Shown: positions 43,002 through 52,643 of the stretch, piece after piece
Position numbering within the stretch: the first letter of the stretch is position 1
How the letters are laid out: every line of letters begins with the position of its first letter
DNA from: Sphingomonas sp. Leaf242
GTDB taxonomy: Bacteria; Pseudomonadota; Alphaproteobacteria; Sphingomonadales; Sphingomonadaceae
Assembly: GCF_001422045.1 (NCBI RefSeq)
Contig: NZ_LMLW01000001.1
Coordinates: forward strand, 752,972 to 816,971
Direction of reading: 5' to 3'
Length of the DNA: 64,000 bases
Made by a program: the position numbers and the translations under genes
The notes under the pieces: generated by a model
Seen by the model: the letters and a program-made list of their open reading frames with translations, nothing else
Database searches by the model: none
Told to the model about the DNA's origin: nothing

Positions 43002-44306
43002 TCAGCTCCTGCTTAGTCGATTGCACAGCGCGGCGACGGCGATCGCGTCGTGGTCGCGGTAACGGTTGGTGATGACCTGCACGCCGATCGGCAGGCCGCG
43101 CGGGTCGGTCCCGACGGGCACGCTGGTCGCGGGGAGATTGGGGAAGGTGGCGAGGCCTGCCCAGGCGAACTGGACGCCGAACGGGGTATCCTCGCTGTCG
43201 ATCGACAGCGTGCGCCGCGCGACGTTGCGCTCGGCGATGTGCGGGAAGGCGTTAACGCCGCTCGCCGGCGCGATCACCGCGTCGAACTGCTCGAACAGCG
43301 CACCCCAGGCGCGTTGCATCCGCGCCTGCGAATCGAGCAGGTCGAACCAGTGCGACAACGTCGCGACCTTGCCGTCGCGCGCAGGTCCGCCGCGGGTCAT
43401 CGCGATGCCGAGCATCCGCATATAGTCGGCGTGCTGAGCAGCGAGGTCGATCGGCGGGGGTGCGCTTGAAATGATGGCGCCGGCCGCGGCGAGGGCATCG
43501 CCGACGCGCCCGATTGCGCCGACGATCGACGAATCGACGCGTGCCGAGGGATGCGCGGTGAGCAGCAGGATGCGTGGTCGGGCTAAGTCGACGGTCGCGC
43601 GCGGCAAGGGGATGTCGGCGAGGATGGCCAGCGCAACGGCCAGATCCTCGGGATTGCGCGCGAGCGGTCCGATCACGCCGAGAGCCGCACTCGCCCCATC
43701 GGTGTCGGGCACGCGGTGGCCGATATCGGACAAGGCGCCATAGGTCGGCTTGTGCCCCCAGACGCCACAGAACGCGGCCGGCACGCGGATCGAGCCGCCG
43801 ATATCGGAGCCGAGCTCGAGCGGTACCATGCCCGATGCGAGCGCCGCCGCGGCACCACCCGACGATCCGCCGGGCGTCAGCGTCGGATCGAGCGGATGGT
43901 TTGTCCGGCCATGGATCGGGTTATCCGCCTGCCAGTCGCTCAACCGCACCGGCACGTTGGTCTTGCCGAGGATCACCGCGCCCGCCGCCTTCAGCCGGGT
44001 GACGGCGACGGCATCGCGGTCGACGATGTTGTCGCGGTGGACCCCGACGCCCCAGCTGGTCGGCAGGCCGGCGACGTCGAACGATTCCTTCACCGTCATC
44101 GGCACGCCGAACAGCAGCCGGTCGTCCGGACCCTCGGCATCGAGCGCCTGAGCCGCCTCTCGCGCCCGGCCAAAATCGCGCACGACGACGGCGTTGATCG
44201 CACCGTCGCGCGCCTCGATCCGCGCAATCGCCGCCTCGCACTCGGCGAGCGCGGTAGTCTCGCCCGCACGGATCGCCGCCGCGGTCTGGAGCGCAGACCG
44301 CTCCAT
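43002..44306 (-). CDS. Amidase, amidase-signature family
   Basis: A 434-residue hydrolase with the Ser-cisSer-Lys triad: lysine in VPMTVKESFDVAG, the amidase signature TPGGSSGGAAAALASGM (cis-serine) and the nucleophile serine in GSDIGGSIRVPAAFCG. It hydrolyses amides or aryl amides; it resembles the AmiE/GatA-like enzymes of aromatic-acid pathways, but gatB/gatC are absent, so it is not the tRNA amidotransferase. The substrate is unknown. It sits between the acyl-CoA dehydrogenase pair and the bifunctional beta-oxidation gene, on the same strand. Confidence 0.9.
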   Translation of the reverse strand: MERSALQTAAAIRAGETTALAECEAAIARIEARDGAINAVVVRDFGRAREAAQALDAEGPDDRLLFGVPMTVKESFDVAGLPTSWGVGVHRDNIVDRDAVAVTRLKAAGAVILGKTNVPVRLSDWQADNPIHGRTNHPLDPTLTPGGSSGGAAAALASGMVPLELGSDIGGSIRVPAAFCGVWGHKPTYGALSDIGHRVPDTDGASAALGVIGPLARNPEDLAVALAILADIPLPRATVDLARPRILLLTAHPSARVDSSIVGAIGRVGDALAAAGAIISSAPPPIDLAAQHADYMRMLGIAMTRGGPARDGKVATLSHWFDLLDSQARMQRAWGALFEQFDAVIAPASGVNAFPHIAERNVARRTLSIDSEDTPFGVQFAWAGLATFPNLPATSVPVGTDPRGLPIGVQVITNRYRDHDAIAVAALCNRLSRS

Positions 44307-44343
44307 CAGCGATCGACTACCGGCAAGAAACGACCGAGACCGA

Positions 44344-46374
44344 TCACTTCAGTCGACCACCCGATGCCGCGGCATCCTTCAGCGACTTCGCCACCGGGAA
44401 CCCATATTTTTCGAGCCCCGCGACGACCTTCGGCAACCCCTCGGACTGCGCCCAGAACATCGGCCCGCCGCGGTACACCGGCCAGCCGTACCCGTAGATC
44501 CACACCACATCGACGTCCGACGCACGTTGCGCCTTGCCCTCTTCGAGGATCAGTGCGCCCTCGTTGACCATCGTATAAAGCGTCCGCACGACGATCTCCT
44601 CGTCGCTGATCTCGCGCGGCGTCACGCCCGACTTCTTGCGGAAGTCGTCGATAATCTCGGTTACCCGTGGAGAGTTCGATGGCGTCCGCTTCTCGTCATA
44701 GTCGTAGAAGCCCGCCTTGGTCTTCTGGCCCCAGCGGTTCTCCGCCGCCAGCGCGTCGCGGATGTTCTCGATCCGGCTCGGGTCGCGGTGCCAGCCGATG
44801 TCGACGCCCGCCAGGTCGCTCATCTGGAACGGCCCCATCGGCATCCCGAACGCGACATGGACCTTGTCGATCTGCTCCGGGCTCGCGCCTTCGAGCAGCA
44901 GCTTGGTCGCCTCGACCTGCCGCGGCATTAGCATGCGGTTGCCGATGAACCCGTAGGTGACGCCCGCCACCACGGCGACCTTCTTGATCTTCTTGGCGAG
45001 CGCCATGACCGTCGCCAGCACATCGTCCGCGGTCTTGTCGCCGCGCACGACCTCAAGCAATTTCATCACGTTGGCGGGCGAGAAGAAGTGCATCCCGACC
45101 ACGTCCTCGGGCCGCTTCGTGCACGCCGCGATCGCGTCGATATCTAGATATGAGGTGTTCGACGCCAGGATCGCGCCCGGCTTGGCAATCGCGTCGAGCT
45201 TGGTGAAGATCTCCTTCTTCACCTCCATCGTCTCGTACACCGCCTCGATGATCAGGTCGCATCCGGCGAGATCGGCGAAGTCGAGCGTCGGCTTCAGCGC
45301 GCCCATCGCCTGCTCGACCTGCTCGGGCTTCATCCGGCCCTTCGCGGCGGTCGCCTCGTAGTTCTTGCGCACCACGCCGGTGCCGCGGTCGAGCGCGTCC
45401 TGCTGCATCTCGACGATCGTCACGGGGATACCCGCGGACAGGAAGTTCATCGAGATGCCGCCGCCCATCGTGCCCGCGCCGATCACGCCGACGCGCTTGA
45501 TCTCGCGAAGCTTGGTGTCGGCGGGGACGTCGTCGATCTTGGCCGCCTGGCGCTCGGCGAAGAAGATGTGGCGCTGTGCGGCCGACTGCACGCCCATCAT
45601 GAGCTTCATGAACTCCTGGCGTTCGAACGCGATGCCCTCTTCGAAGCTGGAGCCGTCCGCAGCCTTCTCGACGCAGGCAATGTTGGCGGCCGGCGCGTCG
45701 AAGTTCCGGAAACGGCGCGCATTCTCCTTCTTGAACGCGGCGACCGCATCGGGATCGGCCTGCGCGGTCTTCTCGGACGCACGGGGCAGGGGGCGCTTGG
45801 TCGCGATCTCGCGCGCGAACGCGACGGCATCGGCCTCGAGCGAGTCCTCACCGACGATCTTGTCGATCAGCCCGGCGTCGAGTGCCTTCTTGGCCGAGAT
45901 CGGATCGCCCTTCGCGGTCATCTCGAGCGCGAGCTTCACGCCGGCGATCCGCGGAATACGCTGCGTGCCACCCGCACCAGGCAGCAGGCCGAGCTTCACC
46001 TCGGGCGTACCGATCTTCGCCGACGGGACGGCGACGCGGTAGTGGCAGCCGAGCGTGACCTCGCAGCCGCCGCCGAGCGCAGTACCGTGGATCGCCGCGA
46101 CGACGGGCTTCGACGATGCCTCGATCATGTCGACGACGGTCGGCAAGCCCGGCTCGACCATCTCCTTGCCGAACTCGGTGATGTCGGCGCCCGCAAAGAA
46201 CGTGCGGCCGTCGCAGCGGATCACCATCGCGGTGATGCCGTCGTCGTTCACGCCTTCCCTAATCGCCGCTTCAAGGCCCTGGCGGACCGCGGCGCCAAGC
46301 GCGTTGACCGGCGGGTTGTTCGAGATGATGACGAGCACGTCGTCATGGCGTTCGGTGCGGATCGGCGATGTCAT
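44344..46374 (-). CDS. fadJ: Bifunctional enoyl-CoA hydratase/3-hydroxyacyl-CoA dehydrogenase
   Basis: A multifunctional beta-oxidation enzyme of 676 residues. The N-terminal crotonase domain (about 1-190: [19 protein letters not shown] and [17 protein letters not shown]) does hydration. The 3-hydroxyacyl-CoA dehydrogenase part follows, with the NAD motif [15 protein letters not shown] near residue 290, [20 protein letters not shown] and [11 protein letters not shown]-terminal helical domain holds [15 protein letters not shown]. The layout matches FadJ/FadB. The thiolase partner (fadI/fadA) is not in the window. AAGGAG from the end of the adjacent family A repeat precedes the ATG. Confidence 0.93.
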   Translation of the reverse strand: MTSPIRTERHDDVLVIISNNPPVNALGAAVRQGLEAAIREGVNDDGITAMVIRCDGRTFFAGADITEFGKEMVEPGLPTVVDMIEASSKPVVAAIHGTALGGGCEVTLGCHYRVAVPSAKIGTPEVKLGLLPGAGGTQRIPRIAGVKLALEMTAKGDPISAKKALDAGLIDKIVGEDSLEADAVAFAREIATKRPLPRASEKTAQADPDAVAAFKKENARRFRNFDAPAANIACVEKAADGSSFEEGIAFERQEFMKLMMGVQSAAQRHIFFAERQAAKIDDVPADTKLREIKRVGVIGAGTMGGGISMNFLSAGIPVTIVEMQQDALDRGTGVVRKNYEATAAKGRMKPEQVEQAMGALKPTLDFADLAGCDLIIEAVYETMEVKKEIFTKLDAIAKPGAILASNTSYLDIDAIAACTKRPEDVVGMHFFSPANVMKLLEVVRGDKTADDVLATVMALAKKIKKVAVVAGVTYGFIGNRMLMPRQVEATKLLLEGASPEQIDKVHVAFGMPMGPFQMSDLAGVDIGWHRDPSRIENIRDALAAENRWGQKTKAGFYDYDEKRTPSNSPRVTEIIDDFRKKSGVTPREISDEEIVVRTLYTMVNEGALILEEGKAQRASDVDVVWIYGYGWPVYRGGPMFWAQSEGLPKVVAGLEKYGFPVAKSLKDAAASGGRLK

Positions 46375-46388
46375 CGTCTATTCTCCTT

Positions 46389-46466
46389 GTTCTCCTGCGA
46401 AAGCAGGAGCCCAGGGCCACATCGGCAGCCCTGTGTGATACTGGACTCCTGCGTGCGCAGGAGAAC
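46389..46466. repeat. Palindromic repeat family A
   Basis: GTTCTCCTGCGAAAGCAGGAG on one side and ACTCCTGCGTGCGCAGGAG on the other, with a unique centre and a few mismatches. Read on the minus strand its edge gives GGAGAACAAGGAG, the ribosome site of fadJ. Confidence 0.8.
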
Positions 46467-46472
46467 GGAAAC

Positions 46473-47693
46473 TCAGGTCATCGCCGCGTAGATCATCGTC
46501 TTCAGTTCGCGGCGGATGGGATAGAAACTGCTCGGCGAAAGCTGCGTCATGAACACCATCGACAGGCGCTCGACGGGGTCGACGAAGAACGCGGTCGAGA
46601 ACATTCCGCCCCAGTAGAACTCGCCCTTCGACCCCGGCACCATCGTCTTCGCGACGTCGTCAGTGATCGCGAACCCGAGCCCGAAGCCGGTGCCCGCGTT
46701 CGACGCCTCGCTGAACAGCGACTTCGACATGGCCGCGAGATCGGATTTTCCGGGCAGATGGTTCTGCGTCATCAGGTCGAGCGTCTTGCGCCCTAGGATG
46801 CGCGCGCCGTCGAGTTCGCCACCGTTCAGCAGCATCGTATTGAACCGGTGATAATCGAGCGCGGTCGAGACGAGCCCGCCGCCGCCGGAAACGAGCTTCG
46901 GCTGCCGGCTCCACGCACTCTCAGTCCCGCGATCGTACATCACGCGGCCCTTGCCCGGCGCGAGCGTGTAGCAATCGGTCAACCGGTCGAGCTTGTCGGC
47001 AGGAACCTGGAAGAAGGTGTCGTCCATCTTAAGCGGCGCGAAGATGCGCTCCCTGAAGAACTGGTCGAGCGGCAGGCCCGACACGCGCTGCACGACCGCG
47101 CCGAGCACGTCGGTCGCGACCGAATAATTCCACGCGGTGCCAGGCGAGAATTCGAGCGGAATCTTCGCCAGCGCGCCGATGAAGCCGTCGAGGTCATACC
47201 CGCCGTGCCAGCCCTCGATCTTGCCCTCGCGGTACGCGGCATCGACGTTCGACCGGTTCTGGAAACTATAGGTCAGCCCCGAGGTGTGGCGGAGCAGGTC
47301 GACCATCCGCATCGGCTCGGCGGTCGGCCTGGTCACGAAGGGCACGCCGCCACCGCCGCCATCATAGACGCCGATATCCTTGAACTCGGGCAGCACGTGG
47401 TGGACCGGCGTATCGACCGCAACGAGGCCCTGTTCGACCAGCATCATGAACGCGACCGAGGTGATCGGCTTGGTCATCGACGCGATCCGGAACAGCGATC
47501 CTTCGTCGACGCTCTTGCCGCCCTCACGCGCCGCGCCCGCGTTCGAGAAATGGACGATCTCGCCGTCCCGCGCGATCAGCAATTGCGCATTCGGCAGCTT
47601 GCCCGAATCGATATAGCGCGTCCGGAGGAGCGTATCGATCGCCGCCAATCGGCTCGCATCGAAGCCGTGCGCGGCAGGTTCAGCGATTTTCAC
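46473..47693 (-). CDS. Serine hydrolase, beta-lactamase class C-like family
   Basis: A 406-residue serine hydrolase. The nucleophile motif SxxK is seen in FRIASMTKPITSV, and the YxN-like motif in WNYSVATDVLGAVVQ. A C-terminal KTG-like motif is not obvious. The family includes esterases, 6-aminohexanoate-dimer hydrolase-like and penicillin-binding-like enzymes, and few are true beta-lactamases. No signal peptide is visible, so it is probably cytoplasmic. It is the first gene of the minus-strand run that continues to fadJ, with a family A repeat between them. Confidence 0.88.
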   Translation of the reverse strand: MKIAEPAAHGFDASRLAAIDTLLRTRYIDSGKLPNAQLLIARDGEIVHFSNAGAAREGGKSVDEGSLFRIASMTKPITSVAFMMLVEQGLVAVDTPVHHVLPEFKDIGVYDGGGGGVPFVTRPTAEPMRMVDLLRHTSGLTYSFQNRSNVDAAYREGKIEGWHGGYDLDGFIGALAKIPLEFSPGTAWNYSVATDVLGAVVQRVSGLPLDQFFRERIFAPLKMDDTFFQVPADKLDRLTDCYTLAPGKGRVMYDRGTESAWSRQPKLVSGGGGLVSTALDYHRFNTMLLNGGELDGARILGRKTLDLMTQNHLPGKSDLAAMSKSLFSEASNAGTGFGLGFAITDDVAKTMVPGSKGEFYWGGMFSTAFFVDPVERLSMVFMTQLSPSSFYPIRRELKTMIYAAMT

Positions 47694-47841
47694 GATTCGA
47701 CCGTCCGTGCCATGACCCGCTCCATACCCCTAGTTCGAACTTGGTGCCTCTATTGCCTTGAGTGCGGCATGAATCAACTATAACCTGTCTTCGAACAGGC
47801 GATAAGCCAAACCCGAAATTCAACTCTGGAGTCAACCGGTC

Positions 47842-49593
47842 TTGGCAAGCGAACCGATCATCGCACTCGATCCCTCCTGGCCGGCGATGTCGCTCGCCGA
47901 TGCCGAGCGAATGCTGACCGCGCCCGGCGCGAAGTTCGAGATGGAGACGCTGACGATCGACGGCATCGAGACGCGCGTCTGGAAGAACGCGCCGCCGTCG
48001 TTGCGCTGGCTGGCCGAGGCGGCGCGCGCGCATGGCGACAGGGTCTTCACAGCGTATGAGGACGAGCGCGTCACCTACGAGGCGAACTTTCGCGCGATCG
48101 CCGTGCTGGCGCACCGATTGCGCGAGATGGGGATCGGTCCCGGCGAGCGCGTCGCGCTGGCGATGCGCAACCTGCCCGAATGGCCGGTCGCGTTCTTCGC
48201 GGGCGCGAGCATCGGTGCGATCATGGTGCCGCTCAACGCGTGGTGGACCGGCGCGGAGATGGAATACGGCCTCGCCGACTCGGGCGCGCGCGTGCTGATC
48301 ACCGACGACGAGCGACATCACCGGCTGGAGACGGCGTATGCGACGCTGCCGGCGCTGGAGCACGTGTTCGTCGCGCGCGCCGCCGAGCCGCTGACGGGGA
48401 TCGTGACGCGGCTGGAGGACGTGATCGGCACTCCGCACGACTGGGCTGCGCTACCCGACGTAGGTCTGCCCGAGGCGACCATTGCGCCCGACGACGACGC
48501 GACGATCTTCTACACCAGCGGCACCACCGGCGCGCCCAAAGGGGCACTCGGCACGCACCGCAACATGATGTCGAACATCATCTCAGGCGGCTATTCCTCC
48601 GCCCGCTCGTTCCTGCGGCGTGGCGAGGCACCGCCCGAACCGACGCCGCGCGTCACGCTGACGGTGATTCCGCTGTTCCACGTCACCGCCTGCTCGGCGG
48701 GGATGATGGGGGTGATCGCGACCGGCAGTACGATGATCTTCATGCGGAAATGGGACACGATCCGCGCGATGGAGATCATCGAGCGCGAGAAGGTCAACAT
48801 CACCGGCGGCGTGCCGACCATTGCGTGGCAGTTGCTCGAGCATCCCGACCGTGGCCGCTACGACCTCTCGTCGCTCGAATCGATCGCCTATGGCGGCGCG
48901 CCTGCGGCACCGGAACTGGTGAAGCGCATCTATGCCGAGTTCGGCGCGATGCCCGGCAATGGCTGGGGCATGACCGAGACGATGGCGACCGTCACGCACC
49001 ACGGCGGCGAGGATTACCTCAACCGCCCGACCAGCGCGGGACCACCAGTCGCGGCGGCCGACCTGAAGATCATGGCGGACGACGGCGTGACCGAGATGCC
49101 TCTGGGCGAAATCGGCGAACTCTGGGCACGCGGCCCGATGATCGTGAAGGGCTACTGGAACAAGCCAGACGCGACCACCGCGACCTTCGTCAACGGCTGG
49201 GTCCGAACCGGCGATCTCGCCCGGCTCGACGACGAGGGGTTCTGCTACATAGTCGACCGCGCCAAGGACATGATCATCCGAGGCGGCGAGAACATCTATT
49301 CGAGCGAGGTGGAGAACGTCCTCTACGCGCACCCGGCGGTGACCGACGCGGCGCTGATCGGCATTCCGCACCGGATGCTCGGCGAGGAGCCGGCGGCGGT
49401 GGTCCATCTCGCACCGGGGGCGGTGACGACCGAGGCGGAGTTGCAGAGCTGGGTGCGGCAACATCTGGCGGCGTTCAAGACGCCGGTTGCAGTGCGCTTC
49501 GTGCATGAGACTTTGCCGCGGAATGCGAACGGGAAGATCATGAAGAAGGATCTCCAGGCGCTGTTCGAGGACCGGGTGGGGGTGTCCACTTAG
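47842..49593 (+). CDS. AMP-dependent acyl-CoA synthetase/ligase
   Basis: An adenylate-forming enzyme of 583 residues that activates a carboxylic acid with ATP and joins it to CoA. Motifs are FYTSGTTGAPKGALG (A3/P-loop), NGWGMTETMATVTHHG (A5), NGWVRTGDLARLDDEGF (A7), VDRAKDMIIRGGENIYSSEVENVL (A8) and PRNANGKIMKKDL (A10 lysine). The closest resemblance is to fatty-acyl or aryl-CoA ligases; the acid is not known. The TTG at 47842 is chosen, with CTGGAG upstream and a protein beginning MASEPIIALD. It is divergent from the serine hydrolase and close to beta-oxidation genes. Confidence 0.9.
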   Translation: MASEPIIALDPSWPAMSLADAERMLTAPGAKFEMETLTIDGIETRVWKNAPPSLRWLAEAARAHGDRVFTAYEDERVTYEANFRAIAVLAHRLREMGIGPGERVALAMRNLPEWPVAFFAGASIGAIMVPLNAWWTGAEMEYGLADSGARVLITDDERHHRLETAYATLPALEHVFVARAAEPLTGIVTRLEDVIGTPHDWAALPDVGLPEATIAPDDDATIFYTSGTTGAPKGALGTHRNMMSNIISGGYSSARSFLRRGEAPPEPTPRVTLTVIPLFHVTACSAGMMGVIATGSTMIFMRKWDTIRAMEIIEREKVNITGGVPTIAWQLLEHPDRGRYDLSSLESIAYGGAPAAPELVKRIYAEFGAMPGNGWGMTETMATVTHHGGEDYLNRPTSAGPPVAAADLKIMADDGVTEMPLGEIGELWARGPMIVKGYWNKPDATTATFVNGWVRTGDLARLDDEGFCYIVDRAKDMIIRGGENIYSSEVENVLYAHPAVTDAALIGIPHRMLGEEPAAVVHLAPGAVTTEAELQSWVRQHLAAFKTPVAVRFVHETLPRNANGKIMKKDLQALFEDRVGVST

Positions 49594-49615
49594 GAGACCG
49601 TACCTGATATTACTC

Positions 49616-49699
49616 CGTGATCCTGACGAACGTCAGGATCCAGGGTAACGGAGGGCAGCGCTTTTTTGGCTCTGGGTCCGGACTTTCGTCAGGATGACG
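49616..49699. repeat. Palindromic repeat family C
   Basis: CGTGATCCTGACGAACGTCA on the left and GACTTTCGTCAGGATGACG on the right. Same design as the copies at 31198 and 62354. The central part is not conserved. It lies after the CoA ligase gene. Confidence 0.85.
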
Positions 49700-49831
49700 A
49701 AGAGCGGGTGTCTCCGGATCAAGACATGATCGGACATGACGCGCTCTTTTCGAGGAATTCCATCGCGCTGGCACCGCGCGCCGCTTGAATGCCGGCCGGG
49801 ATTACGGGATGGGAGTGGCAAAGGAATTGCC

Positions 49832-51103
49832 ATGATGGACGAGGGTCTTCGCGAGGAAACGCATCAGCCGCAGGGCGGGGACGGCGTCGTCGCGGAAGGT
49901 CCGCCGGCCGAATGTGCGTTTGGGTTGCCGATCGCGGTCGGGGTCGAGGATGCGATGCGGATCGCGCAGCGTCGCGATCGGTTGCTCGCGGCGCTGACGC
50001 TGACCGCTGGCGTGGGCCTGATCCTCGCGACGCCGTTCGCGCTGAAGTCGGGCGCGGAGTTTTTCCTACCGCTCACGATCGCGCTCGTGATTTCCGTCGC
50101 GCTCGTGCCTGTGCTGGAATGGCTCGAACGGCGCCACGTGCCGTCGCCACTCGCCGCGATCCTCTGCATCCTCGTGTTCCTGATCGCCGCGAACATCGCG
50201 ATCGCCGCGATCCTCGTCCCTGCGACCGACTTCTTTCGACTGTTGCCGACACGGTTGGACCGGATCCAGAGCAACCTCGCACCGCTGCTCGACCTGTATT
50301 CGAGCCTCGAGAAATACGTGAACAAGACGCTGCGGCAGGTCGCGTCGACGCCGATCAAGCAGCCGGCGACCGCTGGCGTCGCCGCGCCGGGCTCGATCCT
50401 CGAACTTGCGGCGACGTCGGCGCCGGCGGTTATCGTGCAATTCCTGTTCGGCGTGCTGATCGTGTTCTTCTTCCTCTCGGGCTGGACGCGGATGCGGCGG
50501 CAGACGATCACCGGGCGGACCAGCTTCGACGGGGCGATGGCGACCGCTCGGGTGATCCAGGATATCGTCGACGACGTGTCGGCGTATCTCGGGACGATCA
50601 CGCTGATCAATATCGTGCTCGGGATCGTCACCGGGACCGCGTTGTGGTTCATCGGCATGCCGTATCCGGCGATGTGGGGCGGGATCGTCGCGCTGCTCAA
50701 TTACATCCCGTATTTCGGGCCGGTGATCGGTGCGTTCCTACTCGCGCTGGGCGGGCTGATGACGTTCTCGGACATCTGGATGGCGATGCTGCCGCCGGCG
50801 CTGATGTACGGGCTGCATCTGGTCGAGGCGAACGCGATCACGCCGTTCGTGGTCGGGCACCGGTTGACGATCAGTCCGTTGCTGATCCTGATTTCGCTGA
50901 GCTTCTGGGGATGGGTGTGGGGCACGTCGGGCGCACTGCTCGCGGTTCCGCTGCTGATCATCATCCAGACGATCGTGAAGGCCGCTGGAAAGCCCGACAT
51001 CGCCGGGTTCCTGTTCGAGCACGGGACGCTGGTGCAGCCCAAGACCGGACGCAATCGCCGTCGTGGCGACCCGCCCGAGGCACAACGTGAAACTGGCGGA
51101 TAA
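49832..51103 (+). CDS. AI-2E family transporter
   Basis: A 423-residue integral membrane protein of the AI-2E (PerM/TqsA) family, with hydrophobic helices near residues 52-95, 108-135, 200-225 and several between 250 and 400. Family landmarks are LPLTIALVISVALVPVLEWLERR and the C-terminal YGLHLVEANAITPFVVGHRLTISPLLILISL. Members export diverse substrates, including autoinducer-2, ions and osmolytes, so the name does not prove a signalling role. AAAGGA precedes the ATG at 49832; the longer frame is not supported. It is followed by two tRNA genes. Confidence 0.9.
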   Translation: MMDEGLREETHQPQGGDGVVAEGPPAECAFGLPIAVGVEDAMRIAQRRDRLLAALTLTAGVGLILATPFALKSGAEFFLPLTIALVISVALVPVLEWLERRHVPSPLAAILCILVFLIAANIAIAAILVPATDFFRLLPTRLDRIQSNLAPLLDLYSSLEKYVNKTLRQVASTPIKQPATAGVAAPGSILELAATSAPAVIVQFLFGVLIVFFFLSGWTRMRRQTITGRTSFDGAMATARVIQDIVDDVSAYLGTITLINIVLGIVTGTALWFIGMPYPAMWGGIVALLNYIPYFGPVIGAFLLALGGLMTFSDIWMAMLPPALMYGLHLVEANAITPFVVGHRLTISPLLILISLSFWGWVWGTSGALLAVPLLIIIQTIVKAAGKPDIAGFLFEHGTLVQPKTGRNRRRGDPPEAQRETGG

Positions 51104-51157
51104 TTTGGGTTGACGGTATCCGAACCCTCGCCTAGTTGCCGCCTCCACGCTGTTTCA

Positions 51158-51234
<77 letters not shown>

Positions 51235-51332
51235 TCGTTTGCCCTGACCGGGTAGATGGTTCGAGATAGTGTTGAGGTTTTGACGAGCCTTCCCGCGTGT
51301 CCTTTGGGGCGCTAGGGTTCGTCATTGGGAAT

Positions 51333-51409
<77 letters not shown>

Positions 51410-51470
51410 CCCTATTGGGGTGGCCGAGACCCTTTTTAGATTTTGGATGCAGAGAGCATTCCACCCCATA

Positions 51471-51622
51471 CCGTTCGTGCTGAGTAGAGACCGAGTAGCT
51501 TCGTCAGAAGCGTATCGAGGGCTCGTATCGAAGCATGTGTTACGCGCGCCAACCTGTCCTTCGGTACGACCTCTCGATACGCCGCCTTCGGCGACTACTC
51601 GATGGCTACTCAGGACGAACGG
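51471..51622. repeat. Long palindromic repeat family E
   Basis: CCGTTCGTGCTGAGTAGAGA on the left and GGCTACTCAGGACGAACGG on the right; inner arms GTATCGAGGG and CCTCTCGATACG also pair. A shorter relative lies at 54342. It fills most of the 299-bp gap between the second tRNA-Asp and the DUF2842 gene; the rest (51623-51708) holds nothing recognisable. Confidence 0.8.
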
Positions 51623-51708
51623 TGGGGGGGCGGACGGAACGCGTCGGGTCAGGGAGACGGTAGTGGGGGTGGAGCGCATCGGCGCAGGGAGCCGACAGGT
51701 GGGCTGGG

Positions 51709-51909
51709 TTACCGCCCGAGCTCCATCCACCGCAGGACCGGCTTCAGCGGTGCGATCCAGATCAGGCCGGTGAACAGGTAGAACACCAGTTGCCCCAGCC
51801 AGTGCCAGCTGCCGACGATGTTCGACAGGCTGACGATTGCTACGCACCATACCAGGATCAGTAGCAAGATGCCGAGCATGCCGACGGGTTTGCGCCAGGT
51901 TGGCGTCAT
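51709..51909 (-). CDS. DUF2842 family small membrane protein
   Basis: 66 residues with two hydrophobic segments: PVGMLGILLLILVWCVAIVSL and LGQLVFYLFTGLIWIAPLKPV, then a short tail RWMELGR. This matches the alphaproteobacterial DUF2842 pattern (two helices, tryptophan-rich loop). The function is unknown. The ATG overlaps the stop of the 5-formyl-THF cyclo-ligase gene (ATGA), so the two are probably co-translated. Confidence 0.85.
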   Translation of the reverse strand: MTPTWRKPVGMLGILLLILVWCVAIVSLSNIVGSWHWLGQLVFYLFTGLIWIAPLKPVLRWMELGR

Positions 51910-52439
51910 GGCGTGATCCAGTCTGATTCGGTGGCGATGGCGTGGAGCGGGACGTCCCACGGGTCTGGGGTCAGCGTGTCGACTTCCTGCACCGACAACG
52001 CAACCCCGACGCGCCAGGCGTTCGGGTGGGCGAGGAAGGCGCGGTCGTAATAGCCGGCGCCCTGGCCGATCCGGTTGCCGCTGCGATCGAAGCCGACGAG
52101 CGGCGTGAGGATGATGTCGGGTTCGAGTTCGGCGGCGTCTGCGGCGGGCTGGTGCAGCCCGAACGGTCCGGCGATCAGCGCCGCCTCGGTTGCCCATGAC
52201 AGGAAGCGCATCGGCAGCGACCGGCGGACGACATGCGGCAGGGCGATGACGCATCCGGCATCGACCGCGGCGCGCGCGAAGGGCGAGGGGTCCGCTTCGC
52301 CCCCGAACGGGACATACGAGGCGACCGTCAGTCCGGGTTTCAGCCAGTCAAGGAACGCCGACGGCACCGGAAGCTCGACCGGCGGGCGCGCTTCTCGCGC
52401 GGCGCGGAGCGAGGCTCTGAGCGCGCTCTTGTCGGTCAT
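51906..52439 (-). CDS. 5-formyltetrahydrofolate cyclo-ligase
   Basis: Converts 5-formyl-THF to 5,10-methenyl-THF using ATP. The 177-residue protein begins MTDKSALRASLRAAREARPP, has PFGGEADPSPF, and the C-terminal substrate/ATP region DIILTPLVGFDRSGNRIGQGAGYYDRAFL, where the glycine-rich GQGAGYYDR motif is the family signature. The neighbourhood with 6S RNA and zapA upstream on the same strand is the classic zapA-ssrS-ygfA order of proteobacteria. Confidence 0.94.
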   Translation of the reverse strand: MTDKSALRASLRAAREARPPVELPVPSAFLDWLKPGLTVASYVPFGGEADPSPFARAAVDAGCVIALPHVVRRSLPMRFLSWATEAALIAGPFGLHQPAADAAELEPDIILTPLVGFDRSGNRIGQGAGYYDRAFLAHPNAWRVGVALSVQEVDTLTPDPWDVPLHAIATESDWITP

Positions 52440-52449
52440 GCGCTTGCGA

Positions 52450-52602
52450 CCCTGAGATAGGGGGAGGATGGTGGTGTGGCGGGCCCACCATGGCCGTGTG
52501 CCGGGTTATCCACTGACGCACGGTACGTCAGGTGGGGACCATGTGCTTCGGACCAGGATCCTAACAGGGACAGCCCCCTATGGATGATGAATAGCCTCAG
52601 GG
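52450..52602 (-). ncRNA. ssrS: 6S RNA
   Basis: Binds RNA polymerase holoenzyme and tunes transcription. On the minus strand CCCTGAG and ATAGGGGG near the 5' end pair with CCCCCTAT and CTCAGGG near the 3' end, forming the long terminal stem. The middle contains two long, imperfectly paired arms around an internal bubble, as in 6S RNA. It lies exactly between zapA and the 5-formyl-THF cyclo-ligase gene, the conserved place for ssrS. A TATTAT -10-like box is at 52603-52608, so the 5' end may be nearer 52596. Ends are accurate to about 10 bases. Confidence 0.82.
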
Positions 52603-52643
52603 ATAATAAAGGCTCGTACCGGGCAGAACCCGCCACAACCAAT

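Noticed and set aside
43002-44306. GatA subunit of the tRNA amidotransferase
   Set aside because: The amidase signature is shared, but gatB and gatC are absent and the context is acyl-CoA metabolism.
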